The notes under the pieces: model-generated
Databases searched by the model: none
What the model saw: the letters and a program-made list of their open reading frames with translations, nothing else
Told to the model about the DNA's origin: nothing
From: Panopea generosa
Taxonomy: Eukaryota; Mollusca; Bivalvia; Adapedonta; Hiatellidae
Direction of reading: 5' to 3'
Assembly: GCA_029582155.1 (NCBI GenBank)
Contig: CM055905.1
Span: 64,571,952-64,635,951 of the forward strand
Length of the DNA: 64,000 nt
Position numbers and translations under genes: made by a program
Part shown: piece after piece, positions 22,341-31,452 of the stretch
Position numbering within the stretch: position 1 is the first letter of the stretch
Layout of the letters: each line of letters opens with the position of its first letter

Positions 22341-23990
22341 TAAGCCCACCATTGATTTTTAGCTCTACTGGCCAAAGGTCAGAAGTGCTTATGCGATGGC
22401 GTGTTTTCTGTCGTCCGACGTCTGTCGTCTGTTAGCAGCACTTTCTCTGAAACTACTAAGCCAATTAAACTGAAACTTCACATGGGTGTTTCCATTGCAT
22501 AGAAGACTATACGGAAGATTTTTTTTTTCGATCTGAAATTCAAAATGACCACCGTTACTAAAAATAGTCCAAAACTTAAAAAATCTTCTTCTCATGAACG
22601 GCCCAACAGATTTTCAAAATGTTTATGTAGTAATGATGACCAACTATAGTTTTGTTAGATTTGTTCAAATGGTGTCCCTAGGATTAAATATGACCCCGGC
22701 CCAAGGGTTCAATTAGGTGACACATGTTATAATTTTTTTTTTTTCTAAAATGGAAATGGTTTTGCCTATATCTTTACAGAAGCATTGTTTGGTGAAGGAG
22801 GTTCAGATTTGTAAAAATTACTGGGTTCCACTGTCTTAAGGGGTCAGGAGGGGCCCAAAAAGGGTAAAAATTGGGAATTACTAAATTCGAACCGGTATGT
22901 CAGATTTGTTAATATTTTGCATAAATTATCTCTATGTGTTGGGGTTTGATTGCAGATAAGAATTAAGGGGCTAAAATTTATATGGGCCCTGTAAGGGGAC
23001 TTAGAATTTGACATACGGATACTTTGGGAAAACAGAAAATTCTCTTTTTCTTTCATCTGTTATTAAACCACTAGGCCAATTAAACTGAAACTTCACTTGG
23101 GTGTTTCTATTGCATAGGAGACTATACAGAATATTTTTTTTTTCGATCTGAAATTCAAGATGGCCGCTGTTACTAAAAATAGTCCAAACTTAAAAAATCT
23201 CCTTCTCATGAATGGCCCAACAGATTTTCAAAATGTTTATGTAGTAATGATGACTAACTATAGTTCTGTTAGATTTGTTCAAATTGTGTCCCTATGGTTA
23301 AAAATGACCTTGCCCCGAGAGTTCAGTTAGGGGACACATGTTAATATAATATTTTTTTATTTTTTTTTCCAAATGGAAATATTTTTGCCTATATCTTCAC
23401 TAAAGCATTGTTAGGTAAAGGAGGTTAAGATTTGTAAAAATGACTGGGTTCCTATGTCTTAAGGGGTCAGGTTGGGCCCCAAAAGGGTCCAAATTCGAAA
23501 TTAGTAAGATTGTTTTCTTAAGAACCAGTATGTCAGATTTGTACATATTTGATATAAATTATCCCTAAGTGTAGGGGTTTGATTGCAGATAAGAATTTAG
23601 GGGCTAGAGTATATAGGGGTCCTGTAAGGGGACTTAGAATTTTACATAGGGATACTTTGGGAAAACAGAAAATTCTCTTTTTTTTTTAATTTATTCTGAA
23701 ACCACTTGGCCAATTTAACTGAAACTTCACATGGATGTTTCTATTGCATAGGAGACTATACAAAAGATTTATTTTATCTATCTAAAATTCAAGACGGCCA
23801 CCATTACTCAAAATAGTCCAAAACTTAAAAAATCTTCTTCTCATGAACGGTCCAACAGATTTTCAAAATGTTTATGTAGTAATGATGACCAACTTTAGTA
23901 TTGTGAGATTTGTTTAAATGGTGTCACTAGAGTTAAAAATGACTCCGCCCCGATAATTCTATTGCATAGTAGAATTTCAAAAAGATCTAT
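22340..23990 (+). repeat. Three-unit tandem repeat, period about 620-635 bp (copy 1)
   Basis: Units begin near 22447, 23062 and 23694 with 'aaccactaggccaattaaac'-like sequence followed by 'tgaaacttcacatgggtgtt', 'aaaatagtccaaaacttaaa' and 'cagattttcaaaatgtttat'. The third unit is truncated. The leader 'ttagctctactggccaaagg' with 'gtcgtccgacgtctgtcgtc' is a style of dispersed repeat I associate with molluscs. Confidence 0.85.
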
Positions 23991-25745
23991 GGCCACTATG
24001 AGTCAACCTCTGCACTACTAAAATTAGATGAGAAAAGTAGGGGTCATTTGCCATCCTAGAGATTTTCTTTTTGTTCATTGTATACCCTGTTGACAAAGTG
24101 AAAGTTGACGTCTGAAATCACGTATTCCTACCCCAATATCCAAGCATCAATTTTATTTTTACAATTTACAATTCAAACATGACACTGCTTTCAAAATACA
24201 TCAATAATGCCATTCAAATAAAAAAAGTGCATTAAAATTAGAAAACGCATTTTTAATGAGGAAGAAACGAGGATTATTACCTCCATAATGCGAAAACATG
24301 CCAAAATATGTTAATTTAGTGTTATGTCTCCAATTTGACATTTAAGGAAAAAATGCTTTAAATGTCTTAGAAAAATAAATAGGATGAAAAACATCTAAAA
24401 TTTGAAAGTTTTTGTACGTCAAACCCACCAATATGTGACAAAATCGATAATTGGATTGATGAAATCAACATTAATCGAAGCACTGTAGTGCTGATGGGGG
24501 CGGAGCATATAAGATGTAAAATGTCGCTATTGTTTTAGACAAACAGGTCAGTTTGCATACGTTGAAGTAGAATAATCCCAATTACCTTTGATTCTTATAC
24601 ATGGTACAGAATCTACATGTTATATGCTTAACTCTTTTCTCGAATATGTCAGAAACGTAACTGAATGGTTTGCCTTTGAAAGTGTTTTTCTGCTATAGTA
24701 AGAATATTAACTTTTAAATTGGGCAAATGTCCAACTTCAAGATATTAATTCAACTCAATGATATGAGATTTGTATCTTCAACTCAACTCGTGATATTTTC
24801 AGAGATGTCATGCTTTCTATCATAAATAGTATATATAAAATAGCAAAGTACTCTGAATCTAGCACGATGAATTTCACTTTGAGTCTTTATTGATTTCTCT
24901 AGCCCAACAGTGAAACAATTCGTTTAAAAGACGAAAAGTAGAAATGTGTATGTCGACATTGATAATTGATATATATGCTCTCCTGAATGATTTGGAGGGA
25001 ACACAAATGCTTTAACTCTTATCTGTTTAAGTAGAAATTATCTATTGATTGTTTATTGACATAAGCAAGGAGTATAGTTCCTTGGCATAAGGGACATATC
25101 TAGAAAAGTTTCGTTACCGTACACATTTTTAAAATGATAGAAAAAAGCGAAATCAAACTCCAGAATCAAGTACTTATTATCTGAAGTCCTTGCCGAAATA
25201 TACGACTCTTTCAATGTGCATGTTGGCGATATAGTTCGTGACCTGGAATTTGATTTACTAGATGGCGTAATCTTTCGGTTCAGCGCGTCTGTATTCATGC
25301 GCTTTCATTCCTTTGTGCTGATTAATGCTACAGAATATAAACTTGGAATTTATACGATACGTAATTGTTTATAGGTATAAATCGTCGCTGTATGTTATAA
25401 TATTAATATTTTCGTTGAAATAGGCGAATCTACTGTTTATAGTGAGTTCGAGAGCTTATCAGGTGGAACTATTTGATAAGTGGTTGTTAGGTCTGCATTA
25501 ACACGAAACACGGTTGTAGATTTGCGGTATTGAAAATAAAATCATGTTAGCTCTGAGAGCGGCTGCTTAAGCACCGCCCCCAAAAATAGACAGCATTTCA
25601 TATACAGCCATTAATATGGATAAAAAAACAACGATACCAGCAGTCTGTAGGTTTACATTACACTTTTAAACAAGTTGGTAGTTGTCACTTAATGGATGGC
25701 CACGTAAAACAGGTGTAAACAGGTTTATATTGATTAGATATATAT
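23991..25745. other. No gene recognised (copy 1)
   Basis: A/T-rich unique-looking sequence shared with copy 2. The minus-strand frame at 25053-25298 (81 codons) is kept in copy 2 with one change, but the copies are too similar for that to show selection. Confidence 0.4.
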
Positions 25746-26206
25746 GGTCAGCTACCACCATTGAGACGAGCTCTCTGATTGACTGGAAAAAGTATAGGGA
25801 TGTGCAGGGCATATATTTTTATAGTAAGCTTAATTCTGGTTGGATGAAAATGTGAAACTGGCAAATGATCACAATAAAATGTAAGTTTATTATGTTTGTG
25901 TCAATAAAAAATTAGAATTATGTTTCTGCGACTGACTAAATTCATGTTTTCAAGGAAACTGCATGGAAAGTAAAATTGGTGAAATTTACTTTTTTTCATG
26001 CTGAAAGTGGGGGTACCCAACTTCAGGGGGCAAACAGTGGTAAAAAGTGGTACTTTTGACCCCATTTTGGGGACATTTCTATTTGAGTCTAGGACAGTAC
26101 TTTAATATGATATAGGACTTTTTGGTCCGCCAATGTTAGAAAATGTGAAAATTTGGGCAAACGTTATAATGTAAGTCTATGGAAAACGCAATGGTGGTAG
26201 CTGACC
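25746..26206. mobile_element. 461-bp TIR element, unit 1 (copy 1)
   Basis: Perfect 18-bp terminal inverted repeats, 'ggtcagctaccaccattg' and its reverse complement. No protein coding. Followed after 8 bp by a second near-identical unit in direct orientation. Confidence 0.88.
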
Positions 26207-26214
26207 TAAATTTA

Positions 26215-26675
26215 GGTCAGCTACCACCATTGAGACGAGCTCTCTGATTGGCTGGAAAAAGTATAGGGATGTTCAGGGCATATATTTTTATAGTAAGCTT
26301 AATTCTGGTTGGATGAAAATGTGAAACTGGCAAATGATCACAATAAAATATAAGTTTATTATGTTTGTGTCAATAAAAAATTAGAATTATGTTTCTGCGA
26401 CTGACTAAATTCATGTTTTCAAGGAAACTGCATGGAAAGTAAAATTGGTGAAATTTACTTTTTTTCATGCTGAAATTGGGGGTACCCAACTTCAGGGGGC
26501 AAACAGTGGTAAAAAGTGGTACTTTTGACCCCATTTTGGGAACATTTCTATTTGAGTCTAGGACAGTACTTTAATATGATATAGGACTTTTTGGTCCGCC
26601 AATGTTAGAAAATGTGAAAATTTGGTCAAACGTTATAATGTAAGTTTATGGAAAACGCAATGGTGGTAGCTGACC
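26215..26675. mobile_element. 461-bp TIR element, unit 2 (copy 1)
   Basis: Same length and TIRs as unit 1 with a few substitutions. The 8-bp spacer (taaattta) and the two facing TIRs form a 44-bp perfect palindrome at 26189-26232. Confidence 0.88.
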
Positions 26676-27267
26676 ATATGTACTGATATAATAATGACTT
26701 ACGTGTGTAATCTGGTGTATCTATTTTTAGTTTATTTATAAATCCATGCAAAAATTCTATAAATATAAATATTCAGTGTGGGTTTCCCCCATGTGTTAAT
26801 TTCTATTTTTAGACATCCAAGTCTATAAATAGAACAGGATTTCCACAAATGAATTAAAAATAGAAACATAACTGACATAATATGAAAATAAAACTATGAA
26901 ATATAAGTATAACAGAAGGACAGCCACGTTAATAAGTAGTTATTAATGTATTCCAGCAAATTTAGAAAATAAAGTGATGATCATACTTAGTTTACAAATT
27001 CAATCCTTAGTTGTTTTTATCTCATAATGAAAAGCATAGTTTCACATTCACATGTTTTTGTTCAAAAGATAACTACATGCGCCAATAGTACACAATGATA
27101 ATGTTTTTACCATATTAACTTATGTACAACGTTAAGCCGATGTCAAATCCTTGATGCATACGTGGCCATTGAAAATAATCTTGTAGTACTAATGAATTAT
27201 GGTCAACGATACACTTATTAGCTCTAAATTGGTATCAATCCATATTGCAACTGAAAATAATATTGCT

Positions 27268-28473
27268 CAGGGCTCGAATTTAAGCGCTTGCCACTCGCAA
27301 AATGCGAGCTGTATTTTGAAAATGCGAGTCGAAATTACTTAAGCTGGCATTTTTTTGCGAGTGGATTTCAAGTTGAGAAAATTATTTATTTTATTCATTT
27401 TATTGATTTTTGAAAATAAACAAGTATTATCCTGGTAAAAATAACGAGTTCTTGTCAATTTTACCAAAGTTCTTTTGCTTCTCGCGCCAAATTACCCCCT
27501 AGCAACACTATTGTCAATGACATGTATTAAATATGTATATATATGTGTAGACTGCGTCCAATTGTTTTTGATCTCAAGTTCATTCTGCAAAACGGAAGGA
27601 AAGTTAAAACCCGTCAACAACATAATGAGTAGACTGCGTCTAGTTTGATCGATCGCGCACTCACTCTCTAAAATAAAAGTAAAGTTGAAACCCGTCAAAT
27701 TTATTGTTTACATATTTTGTCAGCTGTTAAAATGGCTGATAAAATAACATCTTTTTCTCCATTTAACCGGCGATTGAAAGTGAGTCCCAACAAGAAAAAA
27801 GAGAAATAATCCTTCCGTTAATACTGTAATGAAATGGGAGTGACAGCTCAATATCACACTGGGTTATAAACTTGTCAATGACAAAATGGTGTGTCAATTG
27901 TAGAAACCACCGCGATCGACAGATCATCCATAATAATTAAACTATATTACTATGACATCACAACATTTACACATGTTAAACAATTGTCCTTGGCTAGATC
28001 TAGATCTTATTTTAAAACGAAAGGCCATTGGCTATATTAATTCTATAAATAGAAATGTGTGTATGTCTCAATCTCAGCCTCTCTGTACACTTGTTATTGT
28101 TGAATCCATGATTCATATTTTGGTTTAGTTAAAAGTGTTTATTTATGATATATCATTGTATGCATTTATTTATTGTAGTATAATAAATAACAAAGACAAT
28201 TTTATTTTTTTAAATATTTTGTTTTGTAAAGTACTGCTTTGAATTGTACCTTTACATATATAATAACCTTGATACCATTGTCTATAAATTAAAAAAAGCT
28301 AATAATGCATATTAAATAACACGCAGGCTTTGAAACAATTAATTTTGGGTTTATTTAGGACTACAAATTTCTGCGAAAATTGGTTTGGCTAGTTGGTTTC
28401 AAATTTGGCCAGTTGAAATTTTAGGCACTGGCCAAAATTGCCAGTGCACGAAAAAAGTTAAATTCTAGCCCTG
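27268..28473. mobile_element. hAT-like non-autonomous DNA transposon (copy 1, complete)
   Basis: Ends 'cagggctcgaatttaa' and 'ttaaattctagccctg' are inverted repeats with one mismatch. Direct repeats 'ttgct' flank it (27263-27267 and 28474-28478). A short reading frame near 27732 (MADKITSFSPFNRRLKVSP...) may be a remnant of a transposase N-terminus. The CAGGGCTCGAA end is typical of animal hAT elements, but hAT duplications are usually 8 bp, so the subgroup is uncertain. Sub-terminal 'gcgag' repeats occur near the left end. Confidence 0.75.
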
Positions 28474-29270
28474 TTGCTATAGCTTCGTCAGGGATCTGTG
28501 GGTTGAGTAATGCAATGCTTAAAGCACGGTTCTATGGTTAGAAATGGAATGATACATACGTTATTCATTATTTAAAATCATTATTAGACATTCACAATAT
28601 AAGAAACTTGTTTTACTGTTAGCTTATGACAATTCCCATTTCAACAACAATTTAATATACTGTCAATAAGTAGTTGGAATCATTAAAAGTTGTGTGGCCA
28701 ATACATACGATATCAATTAGTAGAAAACTTAGCAATAAATACCCAAACAGTCGTAACTTGTCACCCAGTGTTGTTCAGACGGACATTATTTAAAATAATG
28801 AAAGCTGCTGAATATAATTGTATTTAATCACACCCCACTATAAATGGCAGATATATCTGGATATTCGTGTACAGACTCTAGTGTCAACGGTTTACAAGAA
28901 CACTAAATGTTGTATGCATTCACATGTCCTTTCCACCAATATACGCGGTGTTGAATACACGCACATCCGTTATAGTCTAAAGAGAAACAGAATACTTGGA
29001 AAGGTAACGTTTATATTCTTATTTTTCGACGCCCATACTTTAATTGACTTGTGAGTGTTTACTTTTGCAATATTTCACTAATCCCAGTTCTGTGCTCATA
29101 TATATAAGAGAAACATGCGTTTGAAAGCAAACATTTAAACAAGTTGATTTAATCAAATTTATTCTGTTTATGTGGGGAAGGGGTTCGGGTAATAAAATAT
29201 TACAAATTACAAAATATATATCATAAGACAGAAGAATGTTTTCTTTTCTTATTTGTCTATAACCCATAGA
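28474..29270. other. No gene recognised (copy 1)
   Basis: Unique-looking sequence. The frame 28818-29054 is intact in both duplicate copies but has no recognisable domain. Bases up to 28663 are missing from copy 2. Confidence 0.4.
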
Positions 29271-29277
29271 GATATGG

Positions 29278-29480
29278 AGCACGTGGTCAAGCGGTAGAGC
29301 ACCGAACCCATGATCGGAGGGTCGTGAGTTCGATCCTCCGCTACGGTTATGTGTGGTGTCCTTGAGCAAGACATTTTTCCGCAATTGCTTTGTACTGGTT
29401 CTACCCAGGAAGACTTCGAGCGTGATTTGTCTAAGTTGTAAGAACTTGTTTCACAATCAAAGTAAAATAAATAAGTTTAA
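29278..29480 (+). repeat. tRNA-derived SINE (copy 1)
   Basis: Well-preserved tRNA-like head with A-box 'tggtcaagcggtagagca' and B-box 'gagttcgatcctcc', then a body with 'gtgtccttgagcaagacatt' and 'actggttctacccaggaa', and an A-rich tail. The body resembles conserved-domain metazoan SINEs. Same copy at 44518-44720. It may still carry a usable RNA polymerase III promoter. It is not a free-standing tRNA gene because the acceptor stem does not close. Confidence 0.85.
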
Positions 29481-29739
29481 ACTAAAATAGAGATATAAAA
29501 GTCCTTGCTATAACCCATATATATATTTCTCTCTGTAAATTTTTCAATAAAGATCTTATTTTTTTATTTATTCTTCAGCAGTAACAAACCACTTAATCAT
29601 AATAATATTCATTAAAATAATCATAGGTTTGAAACTAAAAACGTGACGAAATATCGGACAGAAGAAAACTTTCTCATTCCTCTATAACCAATATCGCTCA
29701 ATCCGCCGAAGTTCTGATTTCGCATGTACATGTTTCCAC

Positions 29740-29804
29740 CCAGTAGCTCGGATCTACCTCGCATCTAACTCCACTTATGTAAAATGGCTGCCGCAAAGCA
29801 AGGT
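29740..29804 (+). promoter_or_regulatory. Putative promoter/first exon upstream of the TRAF gene
   Basis: 'aaaatggctgccgcaaagca' followed by 'ag-gtaaat' looks like a short 5' exon with a donor, or a YY1-like initiator motif. It lies 1.65 kb upstream of the RING exon in the same direction, in CpG-containing sequence. Joined to the acceptor before 31396 it would give a short upstream frame ending at once, so it would be 5' UTR. Repeated at 45024-45044 in copy 2. Confidence 0.35.
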
Positions 29805-30054
29805 AAATTCGAATGTCTTGGTCATATTCACCGTCTATCAAACTACAGAGGACAGTTTTTTGCATAGCACGCATTTATTATTCATTATTTTATCAATATA
29901 AATCACCGTTTTAAGGAATTAACGATTGTTTGCGCAGTAATTGCCTTCGAAAAAGACGTATGTATGTGGTCTAATTTTCCACTTGGTTTTGTTCGGATGG
30001 AAATGAGACGTAAAGGGGCTTGTCTCACCCCTATTACGGCGATTAAATGAGACT

Positions 30055-30180
30055 AGAGGACCCCCACCCCCATCAGACGTAATTTATCCACTCCCCAAAG
30101 TCTCTTTATATACGCCAGAGGACCCCCACCCCCATCAGACGTTATTATCCACTCCCCAAACTCCTGTGTATGGAAAGAGT
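30055..30180. repeat. Two-unit tandem repeat of about 62 bp (copy 1)
   Basis: 'gaggacccccacccccatca' occurs twice (about 30056 and 30118), each followed by 'gacgt' and 'atccactccccaaa'. Also in copy 2 at about 45296. Confidence 0.8.
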
Positions 30181-30534
30181 AAGTTATTTGGTTTAGCCAA
30201 ACGTGCGCTATTTTTGTCAAGGGAGCTAACTCCTCCAGTTCATTTTTTGGTTGCCGTCCTGCACCAATTTTACTAACCGTGGGAACCAACTATTTAAGTT
30301 GTACGGGTTACAGTCCTTGACTTACCAGTGCATAAACCGGAAATACAAAAAATAAATAAGGATAACTTGTAATTTAACAGACGCGTGTACAATGCCGTTC
30401 CGGTAAATCCCCTATTAACTGACAGAGTGGAAAACAGTGCAGGAAGTGTTCAGATTGCTCGTGTTTTCAAAGGCCTTCTGTGATTGGTGCGGTAAAATGC
30501 TTATCTACGGAGTAAAGGGTTAGCGAAACTTGCA

Positions 30535-30718
30535 CAGCAGTAGACGCGATAGCATCCCCATTTTTCATTGAATCTTAACCTAACTTGCACAGCAGTTATA
30601 TAACCACACAAGATCATGGTGGTCTCCTAAAATGTTTGTTAAAGAGAAACTTACAAAATACATTTCCTATGAAATGTTCATCTGTTCATTTGTTGCCAGT
30701 AGAGAGATTCAGGCCCTT
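30535..30718 (+). repeat. Dispersed repeat tail, related to 53.9-54.5 kb (copy 1)
   Basis: 'gcgatagcatccccattttt' then 'cttgcacagcagttatataa' and 'gttgccagtagagagattca' match the three-unit repeat at 53900-54500. The copy-1 boundary of the 12-kb duplication falls at its 3' end. Confidence 0.7.
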
Positions 30719-31182
30719 TGGGCCTCATGTTTAGAAAATAAGTTAAAACGTACGTAAAAGCTTGCGGTATTGGCACCTGCGTAAACGCAGCTTTTACGAA
30801 GGACCTTCATAAAAGCTGCGTAAACATAGGAACTGTGTAAAAGCTTCGTATACGCAGATTTTACGTAGCTAAAACATACGTAAAAGCTTGCAGTATTGGC
30901 ACCTGCGTAAACGCAGCTTTTACGAAGGACCTTCATAAAAGCTGCGTATACGAAGGGGCTGCGTAAACGCAGCTTTTACTCAGCTAAAACGTACGTAAAA
31001 ACTAGTGGTATTGGCACCTGCGTAAACGTAGCTTTTGTGCAATTTTTACGAAGGTCTTCGTAAAAGCTGCGTATACGCAGGTGCCAATACCGCAAGCATT
31101 TACGTACGTTTTAGCTACGTATACGCAGCTATTTAGCTACGTTAAACGTACGTTTTACGTAGCATTTTTTGACAAGGGTTTG
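30719..31182. repeat. AGCTGCGT/TACGTA palindromic repeat insert
   Basis: Built from repeated, mutually inverted blocks: 'acgtacgtaaaagcttgcgg', 'tattggcacctgcgtaaacg', 'cagcttttacgaagg' and 'ttcataaaagctgcgta'. A copy of 'tttgggcctcatgtttagaa' occurs on each side (about 30718 and 31180), as if an insert had duplicated its target or a block had been tandemly copied. Its right end 'gacaaggg' mirrors the 'cccttgcc' start of the related sequence at 45959. Confidence 0.75.
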
Positions 31183-31452
31183 GGCCTCATGTTTAGAAAA
31201 TAAAATGACTTATTCCTCAGGAGAGAAGTTGTTCTTTAATCTAAACTAAACATCCCTCTCATTTTCTATATGACATGTAATTATTTTGTCTTGAGTTTAC
31301 AGCACCAGCTTCTTGACCTCTCCCAAAGAAACTAACTTGTCTTTATAAGCCTTCAGTTCTTTGGTTCATCTATAATTTTTCTTTCAATTATTTCAGAATT
31401 ATTAAACGCTAGAACCAATTAGACAACAACAGTATCAATGTCACATTAAACA

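Larger units (their letters stand above)
18370..30718 (+). repeat. Large direct duplication, copy 1
   Basis: Collinear and nearly identical to 33068-45958. It starts inside a family-B SINE ('ttgccatagtcttaatg') and ends at 'gattcaggccctt'. Compared with copy 2 it lacks the 952-bp element of 35814-36765 and the 130-bp insert at 40644, but retains 28130-28663. Confidence 0.93.

Noticed and set aside
29278-29350. A free-standing tRNA gene
   Set aside because: A- and B-boxes are present, but the 5' and 3' ends do not form an acceptor stem, and a SINE body with tail follows.
30709-30936. Cys/Tyr-rich minus-strand frame with an internal repeat
   Set aside because: It is a translation of the AGCTGCGT palindromic repeat.
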